Shown here: positions 10,111-22,140 of the stretch, piece by piece
How the letters are laid out: every line of letters starts with the position of its first letter
How positions within the stretch are numbered: position 1 is the stretch's first letter
DNA from: Chytriomyces cf. hyalinus JEL632
Taxonomy: Eukaryota > Chytridiomycota > Chytridiomycetes > Chytridiales > Chytriomycetaceae
Assembly: GCA_025435555.1 (NCBI GenBank)
Contig: JAIWWG010000075.1
Coordinates: 107,917 to 171,916, forward strand
Length of the DNA stretch: 64,000 nt
Direction of reading: 5' to 3'
Notes under the pieces: generated by a model
What the model saw: only the letters and a program-made list of their open reading frames with translations
The model's database searches: none
Told to the model about the DNA's origin: nothing
Program-made: the position numbers and the translations under genes

Positions 10111-13100
10111 TCATCTGTTTGCGCGTATTTTTTGTTTAGATACTGTTTGAATACTGTCTTTTCCTTGAGAATCTGAACGGGAAGATTTCCCGTGATTTGC
10201 GCTACCGTTTCTTGGAACACGAGCATTTTCATCTTTTGTTTTGGTTGCCGAGTGTGTCTTGTATCGTGGCTCAGAACCATCCGAGTCATCCAAATCCGAT
10301 GAGTTTGCTCGTTGTCGTGGTGTCTGTTTTGGTTTCTTTACTTCTTTGGATCGAGAGTGCGGTGGGCTTGATGCAGCACGGGATGCCTTGTGTGCGTGTT
10401 TTGAGTCGTCGTCACTCATAGAATCTACCGATTCTGTTTTAAAGTGCGCATTATTCAGTACGCGTTATTCCATCACCTAAAAACATACCATGGTAATCGG
10501 AACCTGCTTTCGAACCCTTTTCCGAATTCAGGGAATGAAAACTTTCGACGGATTCATGATGCCGAATAGGTTTCCTTCCAGTTCGACCTTGACGCGCACC
10601 CGAATCTGAATCCGACAAATTCCCAAAAGACGTAGATGCCACGTTTTTCTTTGAAGCGGTGCTCTTTGGTGGCGCGGTTTTACTTTTCCGCCGCTGCGGG
10701 GGCGAGGATCCGTCGCTATTACTACTGTCGGCCAGTTTCTCCAACACAGCTGTGCCCTCAATAACGAGTTTGTCAAATGATTGGGAACTGGCTAATTTTG
10801 TAGCGGAGGCTCTGTGGCGCAGCTTGGAGCTGCCCAGGACTATGTTGGTGTTGCGTTAGTTTAAAAATCCTCAGTTGAATATTGGGTTTTTCTCACCCTG
10901 ACTTGCTGCAAGAGATTCGCGGCTTGAAACGACGGAAGATTGTCTGGAGCGAACGTATTTTCCAGGCTTAAGTCCTTCGTTTTTTGAATCTGAACGCGCA
11001 CTTGAATCATGAGATGGTTCTATCCCTGAGAATTAAAATAAATCAAAACTGGAGATAAAAAGGATGGATGCGCAAAGAAAGTTAAATTTACCTCTCGAGC
11101 GCGTTTCCGGGCTCTTTTCTTTTTTTGTTCCGTCTTCCGATTCCGCGCTTCGGCCCAGTGCTTTCTTCAAGTCACCAACAGCCGCATCTGCTTTCGATTT
11201 GAGAGATCCCAAAAGTGATTTTTCAGGCAACGCTGGTGGAGGAGTTTTGGAGGACATGGATGTTTCCAAGTCATCTGCTATTTGTAACTTTAAGTATGCC
11301 AAGTAGATTTCAAGCTAAGATGTACTCACCATCATCCAAACCTCGATGCGTTATTTTGGAGGTTGAGGGAGACTTTTCTGTCGAGGGATGCTGACTCAAC
11401 TGCTTCGTAGCGTCTTTAACTGAATCCATTCCACCACTCAAGAAAGTGCCCTTCCGCTTGTTTGCACCGTCATTTCCCGACGCGCTGTCAGAGTCGTCGA
11501 TAAAAAGAGAGTCCAGCATTTTCGATTTTAGCTTTGTTATCGGGGATGATTCAGATCCCAGTTTGACTGTTTGCATTCGTTTTAAGGTATGCGTATCAAT
11601 ATAAAAGCGAAGGATTACCTGAATTCGAATCTGGTCGAGATGTGTGGTGGCTTTTCGATGGTCCCTGATTGTGTTTCACTTCTTGTTCGCTGTCAGAATT
11701 GTGCTTCGCTTCTTTTTCGCTCTCATCTCCATATAAACTGTCGAGCATTTTTGAACGCAACTCACTCTTGTGATCCGATTTGGAAGGATGTTGCGATTCA
11801 TCCTTTTGTAAAGACTGCTTTGAGCTGGAATGGGGAATCGGCTTCTTGGCGCTGCTGGTTGGATTCGACTTTGAATGGATTTGATCGCGGTCATTTAACT
11901 GGGTCCTTGAAGTTTGAGGTCTCCTCAAAGCTGTTTTTTGCTGGTTGGGTTGATCTTTCGGGATTCCAACATGCGATTTTGCTTTGGTTCCCTTCTCAGC
12001 CGTTCCACGCTTATCGGCAGAATTTGGTCGCTTTGCCCTCGGTCGCTCCATTGAAGAATCTGAAGAAATCTGTTTGCGGGATGGAGGAGAGCTTGAATCT
12101 GTTTCCGATTCAAGAGCAGCTTGCATTTTCGAAAAGAAGGATGATTTTGGAGGGTCGTCGTCTGCTAGGTGAGAATCTTTCGTAATGGTGTTGCTGCGGT
12201 TCGTAACGCGGCTCGAGTCTTTGATGACTGCATCGTGGGATCTTTCGACAGGTGCGGAAGAATCTTCGTCGTCCGAATCGAGGAGAGATTGGACCCGCGA
12301 GAGAAACGAGGATGGTTTGGAAGGTTTGCCTGTGGTTTCAAGTGAACTTGCAGATGAGTCGCGTTTTTTCAAAGTAGGTTGTGCCTTTGATTTCGGATTC
12401 GTTGAGTGCACCAGTGGATTATCTGATTTGGATTGCTTTTTTGGCGTTGCTTTCTTTTCAGAATCATCGTGCAAGAGAGCTTGGGTTTTAGAGCGGAACG
12501 AGCTTGGGTTCCCGGCAATGTGCGACTTTTTCTCCGAACCGGCTGATGATTCTCGGCTTCTCGGTTTCGTCGAACTTGTTAATTTGTTGCTGTCGGCTCG
12601 TTTCTTCTCAACGGGTGGCTCATTTTTATGTGCGGGTTTTCCGAATGTGGTCTCAATGTCTGATTCTGCGTCCAACATTGAAAGTAGTTTGGCACGCAAC
12701 GCACCGTCACTGCGAGGCTTCGTATCAGCGCCTTCTGTAGCTGTTTTTGAAGATGCTTTGCTTGAGTGCGGCTTCTTGAGATCTTGATGCTGCGGTTTTG
12801 AGGATTCTTTGGGTTGACGTGTAGCGCTCGGTTTCTCTGAAACAGGAGTCTCTGTCTCCGAACCGAGAAGACCTTGAACTTTGGACAAGAAATTTCCTGA
12901 ACGCGTTTCAGCCGATTCCAATTTTCCAGTCGGTTTGGTTCCAGCCGACTTCTTCTCAGCAATCTTTTCCTTTGGTTTCATTTTCGGTTGCTCATCGTCC
13001 GAGCCCGAGTTCAAAAGAGATAGCATTTTCGATCGCAATGCGCCATCGCTTTGTGGTTTTATCTTTTCGCTCTTGGAATCAGTTTTCTTTTTGAGGTAAG

Positions 13101-15954
13101 ATTTTGGAGGAGGATCATGTTGCACTTCAGAAGATGGTTTTGAAGCATGTTGAGTTGTTGGTTTCGTTGGAACAGCGGATTCTTCTTCGTCGTGTTCGGG
13201 GTCAAGGAATTGTTGTGCCTTGGAAAACAAGCTGGTTCCTGCATTTTTAAATGATTCACTGACACCCTGTGATGGATTTTGATGCTTTGAAGTTGCTGGT
13301 TCCGCTACTTTCGTGTCGGAGTCATTCGACATGAGCGACTGCATTTTCGAAAGTAAGGTTTCATGTGGTTGATTTTGTTTCGCAGCAGTGCGCTTGTCAC
13401 CAGCTGATTGCGACTCATTGGATTCATTATATGTCACACTGCGCGATTGAGATGGTTCTGGTTCTGTTTCGAGATAGTGTTGAACTTTCGAAAGTAAAGA
13501 GATCGCTGAGTGTGACTGCGGCTGCAATCCTGCATGGTCCTTGTGCTCAATATGAGGGCCTTCTGTGAACATGGACTGCATCTTTGAAATAAATGACGGC
13601 TCGGATTTTCCAGATGGTTCATTGAAGAATGGTTGAGGAACTTGATCATCGTTGCCATGCATTCTCTGCTCTTCCAGAAACGCTTCCTTATTGGCAGTCA
13701 ATGTCAGCGCAGGTTTCCCTTTTGGCCACCAGGGCGGTGGTTCCGATGGCTCCTTGTAGATGACCTCCGAACCTCCTGTTTTAGTTATGTCAGAATCAAA
13801 GAGTTCAATTCGACAGACAGTTACTTGTAAAATTTGGCACATCTTTCGATTTCACAGTATTCGCATCGTGTCCGTGACGCAAAGATGCCATGAAAGATGA
13901 GAGCTGTTGCACGACGGGTGCAGCATTTTCGTTCAACACGACTGCAGCACGAGTCTTTTCTGGCAGACTCGGATGTTTGTCATCTGAAGAATGAAGCCAT
14001 TTTTGCGCGTTTTGGAATGCTGATCCGACGGAGTTACTTGAAGAGTGGGATTCATGATTCTGCTTCCGAAAAACTCTCAGATTTCATTCGTTGAAAACAG
14101 ATGATTTAAATACCTTGTCATAGTCATCACGCGATGACGGTTGTTCAATCTGTCTCGCGTTGGCAAAATGCGCCGCCTGTGACAACATATCCTGCGCAAA
14201 CGTTGCCGCAGGATTTGAATTAACCAACTTGATCCCCGTCACATGCGAAATCATGCCTGCAGCCGCCAAAATTTCAGACTTGTGTTCCGTCATGAGTTGC
14301 TCCACTTGAGTGGTGCGGTCATTTCCAAGGACCGCTTGTAGCGCAGTATGTTCCAACTGTTGACCCAATGGACTTGTTACCGCATCGACGACTAATTTGG
14401 CGACGGCGTTTTTAACTTCGACTGGGTTTTGGTCCCGCTTTTTAGAAACTCCGAGTTGAGGTGGAAGAGAAATGCTTCCCATAACAGTTTCCAATTCTGG
14501 TTTATGGGAGGCAAGAAAACTCTCAATGAGATGAGATTTCGGACCGCCCAGTAAAGATTCAAGGGCTGCGTGCTGAATTTGCGAGCCCAAAGGCCCTGTC
14601 AAGAAGATGCTTGTAATCTTTTGAACATCCGGTGGCTTTCCTTCCATTGATGCTTCCGCAAACAGTTTCATGAGTGCCTGCATCAGGAGATCCGTATTGA
14701 GTTCCTGAGGAATGGGTGGGGCTGAATAGGTTTGCGTTTTCGCTATGTTTGTGTTTGGACTTGTCGATTGCGGGGGAGGGTTCGCGGTTAAGGCAGGTCT
14801 GCCAGGTGGCCACCACGGCGGGGGCTGCGATGGCTCATTGAATTTGACGGGCAACGCAGCTTGTGGAGTCGTTGTATGCCCTGCTGACCGAATCAGTTGA
14901 AGGAACACACTGTGTGTTTAAACATGACCATACCTATGGGTGCGGGCAAGGCAGCGCTGGGTTCAGCAGACCTGCTACCAGGTACGGCAGTTCCAACCGG
15001 AGAGGGCTCAGCTTCAAAGTTCAAGTAACTGGTCGAAAAGTTGTTTGCGAGTTGACCCATTGGATGATCCCAGTTCTTGCCATGGGGTATCGGTGTCATT
15101 GGACGCACGCTGTCTCTCGCATTCGAAGAAGAAGAGACGGAGGATATCGAATGCCTGGATGCATCATTGGTAATGTTGACTGATGAAGATTTCTGAGACT
15201 GTAGTTGTGGTGGGATCTTTTTCGCGGGTGTTGGTGGATGTGGTGTTTTTTTTTCCATGGATCCCCTTCGGACATTTCGAGGATCGCCAGGTTTCTCGCT
15301 TGCATTTGATTTCGAAGTTGGATGCACCCACGCCGGCCGATTACGTAAATCTGTCGAAAGCTTCTTGCTGCCTTGAATTTGAACAGTTCGATGAAACTCG
15401 GTCTTATCGTCACTTGCGCTCTGCACTGCCAGCGCATTGATTCCCTCCTGAGGATATTCCAAAAAGGGGTCGTTTTCGATAGGGTCCTGGCTGTGCAGGA
15501 ACTGGTCCAGCGGTGACCACACCACCAACAGTGTCTCTCCATCGCGCAGCATGTCGCAGTCACTGCCCATATTGATGAGTGAAAAATCTGGCGCGCCGCT
15601 GTAAACTGTAAGGCCCCAACTTGGTTTTTGAGTCACGATTCCCTTTCGAACGTGTCCAAAGCATTTCGAAATGGCTTCATCGGATGCCAGGTTTCGCCGC
15701 GCTGCTCGACTGACGACATCATAGATTGTGTGGGATGTTGGCCGTGAGTTGCTAGTATTTGACGAGGATGTTGTCGTTGTTGTAGGTTTGAGTTCGAGAA
15801 TAACGCGTCGGGAGGACCCCGCCGATTTCCACCGAGGAGCGTTTGATTCAGATGTGCTGACCAAACTGCTGGTGCTATCGGAAACGTCGCGGCTGTAATT
15901 GTCCGAGTTGGATGCGGGAAACCCCAAAAAGATTATGTTGATTCTTGGTATCAT
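10111..15954 (-). CDS. Large disordered repeat protein (SKxQxLL repeats, PPPWWP motifs), about 1791 aa
   Basis: Nine exons on the minus strand fit in phase: 15954-14934, 14883-14114, 14059-13825, 13775-11619, 11566-11330, 11274-11092, 11025-10897, 10809-10489 (acceptor least certain) and 10433-10111, total 5376 nt. The first about 170 residues look like a compact fold, possibly ubiquitin-like (RRVILELK, WGLTVYSG, LRDGETLLVV). Exons 2 and 4 each start with a near-identical EPSxPPPWWPxGxPALT motif. Exon 2 also has two related helical units (SPLGSQIQHAALESLL and SPLGQQLEHTALQAVL). Exons 4-6 carry about a dozen copies of a short motif, [FL]xSKxQxLLxxxSDxE, in Ser/Lys-rich linkers. The family was not recognised; a scaffold function is a guess. 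A decayed paralogue lies upstream. Confidence 0.7.
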
Positions 15955-16014
15955 CGAATGTGGGCGAAACAATGGGACACGGACTTTGATAAATTCAAAA
16001 TTCAAAATTTTTTA

Positions 16015-18608
16015 TTATTCGCGACTTTGCGAGCTGGGCTTGCTTGAGCGTTTGGATTTGGAAGTATCGGAGCTTTTGGATCTGGAATCGGTCGTTACCT
16101 TATCGTGAGTTGACCTTCTGGGTCGCCGCAGTTTCTGCCTGCTTCCATGTGTGCTGTTTGGAATCTTAACAAGTCTGTATTTACGCGTTTCCTGCTCAGA
16201 ACCTGACTTTGACGCATTGAGGCTATCTTTTGAAGCATGCCTGCTATCTCGACTGCCTTTCGAAACCTGACTTCTGGCTCGGCTATCTTTCGAAACGTGA
16301 CCACTGTCTCGCGAATGCAAACTTTTTGATGAATGCGATGACCTTGAAGAAGAAAATTCTTTGGAATGATTACTCTCGCTTCTGGAGCTTGATCGACGAG
16401 GCTTTAACTGTTCATGCGAACTTCGCTTGTCAGGAGATTTAGCACTTCCTCGCGGCGGCGGTCTGCTGTCCGACTTACTCAGCTTTACTGCGGTCTTTTT
16501 CTTCAGGGGGTGAAATCTTTGCATCTTTCGCGCGGATATTGCTTCCTTCACTGGCGGTGTTGTTGATGAAGATTTAAAGATATTCGCAGTTGATCCAGTC
16601 GGTTGAAACAGATGCATTGAATGCTTCACAGACTCGGTCAAAGAAAGAATTTCTGCGCTCTTTGATCGAATTGCTTTTGGAGTAAGTTCGCCGTCATTCG
16701 CACTCGGTTCGACTACAGCTCCAGGTTTAGGCTTTTCAATCGATTCTTTCGATGCATGTTTTGAATTCTTTTCGAGGCTGTATTTGAAGATTTCAGTTTC
16801 TGGATGGATGGAAGAGATTATTCTCGCTTGGAGATCCTTGTTTTCTGCGTGTGATGTGTCTGGTTTGTGGCTCACTTTCTCCACGCTACCAATCTTTGGT
16901 ATAGAGTGAGTTGAAACGGTTTTGGAGTCTTGTTTGATGGTAGATGTAGAATTCGAAGTCTGAGATGGCTCTTTTTCAGGACTCTTCAACGGATGAGGTT
17001 CCAGAGACGCGACCCTTTTCGACGTGGGAGCCTTTATAATTGTTTGAACTTCCGACTTTTTGGCAATGGGGCTCAAGTGATTCTGATCTGCGGATTCAAT
17101 TGTGCTAGCATCGCTTTCATCGGAAGTCTTGCTGGACACGGTTGAGAAGCTCTTGATTGACCTTCCGTCGATCGAAAGATCTTAATCGTGTTTTACAAGG
17201 TCAAAATGACCATGGATAGACCGTAAAGATGATCCATTTCGAGGGCTCGACATATTTGAGTTTGTTTGGTTGATGGATGAATGCCCGCTGTTGGCGCTCA
17301 CGCTTTTTGAAAGCAACATTTGGCTCGAAACAGAAGAAACCAAGTCAGAAGCTGATCGATTGCGTTGCGCTTTTTCAGTATATTCGCTGCCCAGTTCGGA
17401 AGCATTGTTGGTCGGGGATTCGCTTTCGATGTCAAACGAAACGTGCGCATCTTTGTGCCAATCTTCAAATGAAACAATGATGGATTCTTCCTTTGAGGTA
17501 TTTAGTGTCCTTATCGTACTTTTTGAAGACTGCTGATTTGGATGTTGTATTGCTGTCAATGTGGCGGAGGGTGAGCTGTGCGGGAGTAGTCTAGGTTTCT
17601 TTTCGATAGGGACTCCGTCAACTCTCAGCGTTGAAAGTGATCTGTCGATAGTCGCATTGATAGACTTCGTCAACAATTCGATAGTCGGTTTTTTGAGAAT
17701 TTTTATCGTGGTGGAGAATCTGATCGCGACAATGATATTGCGAGTAGAGTTTCGACAGCAGCATCATGCAGTTTAGCAGCCCTCTTTGGTGAAAGAATCA
17801 GCGCAGATTCTTCATCTTCTGCCTCAGACATTGAATCGCCATGTCGCTCTTGATCTGCCATTGATGATTCCAGCTGTTCAATGCGGGTTTCCCATTGTTG
17901 TGGATATCTCCGGAAACTGCAATGACTCCGAAAACGTCCACTTTTTCTCGATCGTATGCTGTTGGGATTGCTTAAGCGTTTTTGCGCGATTTTTCAGAAA
18001 GATTATGGCGGGCGTTGGAGGTGGGTGAATCTTGTTGAAAACAAGAAAACGAGTTTCAATGTATCCATGGAATGAATGCTCAGCTTGCCCAAGAATTCAA
18101 GAGGTGACCTGACTACCAGTAAAATCTCTCCATCACGAATAATGCTAGCATTGCTCCCGAGACATAGACGCGAGAAATCTGGAGACCCGCTGCCGGTGAG
18201 TCCCCAGGCAGCGTCATTTCCTTGCAGTCGCGGATGCCGCGTCATGATGCGTCTTCTTTGCCTTCTCAGATATGAAAACACGTTGATATTCCAATGTCGT
18301 CGGATAAGGCGCATTTTGCAGATCGAGTCACGAGATCAAACACTGTGAGTGTTGTTGATGGTTTTGAGACGGGATCGATACAGGTTATGGAAGATCCCGC
18401 TTCTTGTTCTGTATTGCGATTTGCTGAGAGAGCGTCCAGTTCTACTGCAACGCGTCTTTGATTTTGTGGTGTGATGGGTTTCGTGCTCGCCGTCCAACGA
18501 CGAGTGATCGCTGCCACACTCTCCAGACTCTTCCGCGTCTTCATGAATTCTCGTTGGGTCGCTGGATGGGAAGTCGAGGAAGATGAGGTTCAGTCTGGAG
18601 ATTGACAT
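16015..18608 (-). pseudogene. Paralogue of the repeat protein, frame-disrupted
   Basis: ATG at 18608 begins MSISRLNLIFLDFP, matching MIPRINIIFLGFP of the neighbour. RRVAVEL, TVFDLVTRSA and WGLTGSGSPDFS then match the neighbour's N-terminal domain in order, but in three different frames (switches near 18540 and 18285). Downstream coding-like blocks are about 17960-17710, 17676-17182 and 17139-16015. The last is extremely rich in Ser, Arg and Lys (RS and SKDSR patterns). LQARIISSIHPETE is a degenerate form of the SKxQxLL motif. An in-frame TAA separates the last two blocks, unless the GTAAAA at about 17190 is a splice donor. It is either a pseudogene or a gene with several unrecognised introns; the N-terminal frameshifts favour the former. 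Confidence 0.55.
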
Positions 18609-18865
18609 TTTTTGGGGGATTTGCGTTCAATGAAAATCTTTGATCATCCAAGTCCTTATTGATTCAAGCGCGTTATTCAATGCAACTGTCGAATTTCGAT
18701 AAACAACGCCAACAACAGCTGGCAGACTCACGCCTGGACTGATAGTTGCCGCTTTCGACTGAGAAGTGGTAACTTGTTTAGCTCGTGTAAATAAAAGGGA
18801 AAGCACCAACTGACAAGCACCCAGTTAAGATACATGGTAAATATGTATGAAACTCGATTCCGTGG

Positions 18866-18889
18866 ACAGACAGACAGACAGACAGACAA
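18866..18889. repeat. (ACAG)n microsatellite
   Basis: Six perfect tetranucleotide units GACA in a row. Confidence 0.9.
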
Positions 18890-19000
18890 TTGCGGCAAAC
18901 GTGACTCGTAAGCAGTAAAACCATACTGTGCGTCCAATATAGCTCCGAGTGTAAGATCGAGTATCTTTTGTATCCAGTCTCTTCCCGTCTCTTCCATGTT

Positions 19001-19060
19001 CCATCAGCTTCCATCAGCTTCCATCAGCTTCCATTAGTTTCCATCGGTTTCCATCAGCTC
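19001..19060. repeat. 10-bp tandem repeat, six copies
   Basis: CCATCAGCTT is repeated six times with a few substitutions in copies 4-6. It is non-coding as far as can be seen. Confidence 0.85.
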
Positions 19061-19657
19061 CCATTGCGGTAGAACAAGCGGGGAATTTTTGGGCGGACTT
19101 GCAATCAACGAAAATCCCAAGCCCGACTATGTCTGCCTCAGGTTTAAACTTGAACAAACAGTGATAAAAGATCCATGCCCACACTCCAGGAATATACCAC
19201 ACTCAAGGACTGCAAGGACATAAATACTGTGAAAATATGGCAAAAAAGATGAAGTGGAAAAAAAGCGGAAAAATTGATCCACTCAATCAATCAACCAATC
19301 AGAAGTGACAAATGAAAATCTCAAGCCTGGTCTTCTTGTTCACTGCATCCAACGAACTTCCGGAGACATTCTCGGACACTTCCAGAGACATTCTCGGACA
19401 TGGGCATTTCCTTTTTCAACCAGTTGCAGGCACTGCTTCGAGTATGCATCGAGTACGATCAAGACATCACTCCAATGTACACCCCCATCTTGTGTGGCAT
19501 TTAACGACATCCCTTCCCTCGCATGCATTCATGCATGCATGCACAGAGTGAGCTGCGCAGTGGATCATACCAGATGGGATAGATGCGATCACAAAAGCAA
19601 AGATCCGGATGACCCACTCTCAATGATACAAGGTGTGACTAATGGTGCAGAGTTTTT

Positions 19658-21818
19658 ATGATTGGGAAAAGCAATCGCGAAATGTCCGCTGATTGTGCCG
19701 CGCTCATTGCCGCCTTCCCGGACATTGCGCAGTGGATCACAACGCCAGCCAGCTGCTGCGGCGCCAAACGCACCTTCATCAACACTGAAGAGCGCATCGT
19801 CGAGTGTGACTCCAACGGCAGAATCACCAAAATGTACATACCCTACCTATTCTGTTTGATCATATCAACTCTCTCTTTCTCACAGCCACTGATTTTCATC
19901 CAGTTTCTGTAGAGCCGAATCCTTTGCGTCGAATGGTGTGCGTATCACTGGCACCCTGGCACCCTTGCAGACCTTGGACAAACTCACGCAACTTGAGGTC
20001 AGCGAAAACCGCATCACTGGCTCTATCCCAGCGGGACTTGTACAGTTGACGAGCTTGCAATCATTGTATGTTTTTGGCGAATTTGCCATGTATGTGTTTG
20101 TGTGTTTTCCCGCGTTTGATTTGCACTGTTGCACAGGAGTTTGAGTGGGAATCTACTCTCGGGCAGTATACCGACTCTCAGCCAGAGCATCACTTTCTTG
20201 TATGTTTTCGCGAGTTTTTTGCGTCATGATCCTTGTGCTGAGGTCCCTGTCACTATCGCAGGAACTTGGCTCGCTTGAACTTGACGGGACGTTTACCAGC
20301 CACACTTCCTCCTGCTCTCCAAGATATGTATGCGAATCCCATCTCGCAAATCATGGCACTCCATTCTCATAATCTCTTTCAGCGACATTTCATACAGCGG
20401 ACTCGTGGGCCCGATCCCGACGGCGTGGTCCCAAGTCCAGACCTTGCATGGTATTTACATGGTCGACTTGCCACTCTCCGGGTCAATACCCACCGAGTTT
20501 GGGTTGTTGAAGAATCTGGCGCTTTTGTAAGAGGACTTTTCTTTTTGATGAAGGGTTTTTTGTTTTCACTGTTTGTAAAATTGAACCTGCGCTGATTTTA
20601 GACAGTTGGGGAATACGGGTCTTGTGGGGGGTATACCGTCAGAGTTTGGCGCGCTTTCATCGCTGACCAGTTTGTTCGTGCACACCATCTTCTCATCACA
20701 ACATACAAGCGCAACTAAACACTAACAAAAAAAACAACAGGGATCTGAGCAACAACTCATTAACAGGCCCTCTCCCTACCGAATTTTCCACAAAAACCTG
20801 GTACAGACTCGATGTATTCAACAACACGCTTACCGGCCAAGTTCCGCCAAGTTTATGGGAAAATTCACGGTTTAGTGGGGATGCCAACTGTTTTTCTGCG
20901 AGACTGCAAAGTGCGCGGTGTGGTGCCTTGTTGAGTGGACAGGATCGAGCTAGTGAGGGGCAAGGTATGGTTTTTGTTTTGTTTTCATGTTGTGTTTATT
21001 TATTTGGATATCAGGGATGACACAGTGGATCCTCATTGCAGCCGCCGTTACAGTGTTTACCCTTGTATGCGTGCTTGGGATTCTCATTTACCGTAAAAAG
21101 AAACAACAACCCACGCCTACAAAACAACAACAAGAGAAAGATCCCAAAACCGTACCCCATGTTTTTGTCAACATTCGCGATGCCATTGATGAACAACAAC
21201 CTAGTCTGACCCAACCGGATTCTAACTTGAGTAGTGATGGGTTTGTTTCCCATATGTTTTTTTATTCACGGTGTATAAATTGACACTTTTGGATATACTA
21301 GCACTGTTTCCGCACTGCTTCGAGGAGATAAAGATGCCACCATTGCAAGTCTACCATCAACCACTGCAAAAGTCTCGCTCATTGATGCAATGTACATTGA
21401 CACGATTCCATATTCGACATACCCCAAAACCACTCCCGACTATAAAAAGAAGGATAAAACACCGAGTGAACCTATGGCGCGCGACTTGCAAATCGTGCAT
21501 CCAAGTAGATGGACTGTGAAGGATGTTGGAGTTTGGTGTGCGGCGCAGTTGCCGGATTTGGAGGGGCTCATTGTTGCGAGGGTTGTAGGTAAACTAAAAA
21601 GAAAAACTCGTGTGCTTGCTTTTGAACTTACCAGTTATTATTGTGTGATGCTAGATAGGGATATTAATGGATCAAAACTGGTTTCGATGCGGAGAAATGA
21701 TTTTTCGGAACAGTTGGGGCTCGTGTTTGCGGATGCCGTTGTTCTTGAAGATGCTATGGATGCGGTTTTGCAACGACATTTGAACCTGGCTCTTCCCTCG
21801 TATGAACAGAGTGGATAG
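19658..21818 (+). CDS. LRR - transmembrane - SAM domain receptor-like protein, 527 aa
   Basis: Ten exons fit in phase: 19658-19833, 19904-20065, 20137-20199, 20262-20327, 20383-20526, 20602-20673, 20741-20964, 21015-21240, 21302-21588 and 21655-21818 (1584 nt). The N-terminus has an LRR cap-like region with paired cysteines (ASCCGAKRTF) and then about eight plant-type LRRs (NRITGSIPAGLVQLTSLQSL). A membrane helix (WILIAAAVTVFTLVCVLGILIY) spans about residues 306-328, followed by a basic stop-transfer KKKQQ. The C-terminus (about 448-515, WTVKDVGVWCAAQLPDLEGL...DFSEQLGL) is a SAM domain, usually used for oligomerisation or signalling. No kinase is present. A surface receptor coupled through SAM is a reasonable inference. 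No clear signal peptide precedes the cap, so the true start may lie upstream. Confidence 0.85.
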
Positions 21819-21917
21819 AGAACGAACCCCAAACTGCGTTGCAAAACGCGTGTGTTTGCACAAGCAGATGGAGAGAGATGCAATAATACATGTTTTAAAT
21901 GTCTCACAAATAAAATA

Positions 21918-21936
21918 GAAAAAAAAAAAAAAAAAA
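21918..21936. repeat. Poly(A) tract between convergent genes
   Basis: A run of about 18-19 A residues follows AATAAAATAG, shortly after the LRR-SAM stop. It fits a 3' end region shared by the two convergent genes. Confidence 0.6.
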
Positions 21937-21977
21937 GTGAGGATAAATTCTTTCCCAGCAAACAAGTCGAATCACTT

Positions 21978-22095
21978 CTAACGCGACAAAGCAGCAGCGC
22001 CGTAATACTTAGCATATTCTTCAGGATGATCTTGGAAATATTGCGCCCATTCCCTTGAATAATCTCCATGGCCAATTTGCGGTAACATTACAGTT

Positions 22096-22140
<45 letters not shown>

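Larger units (their letters stand above)
18609..19657. other. Intergenic with simple repeats
   Basis: No supported gene was seen. It holds an (ACAG)n microsatellite at about 18866-18889 and six copies of a 10-bp unit CCATCAGCTT at 19001-19060. Related phrases ACATTCTCGGACA occur twice around 19370-19400. Confidence 0.6.
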
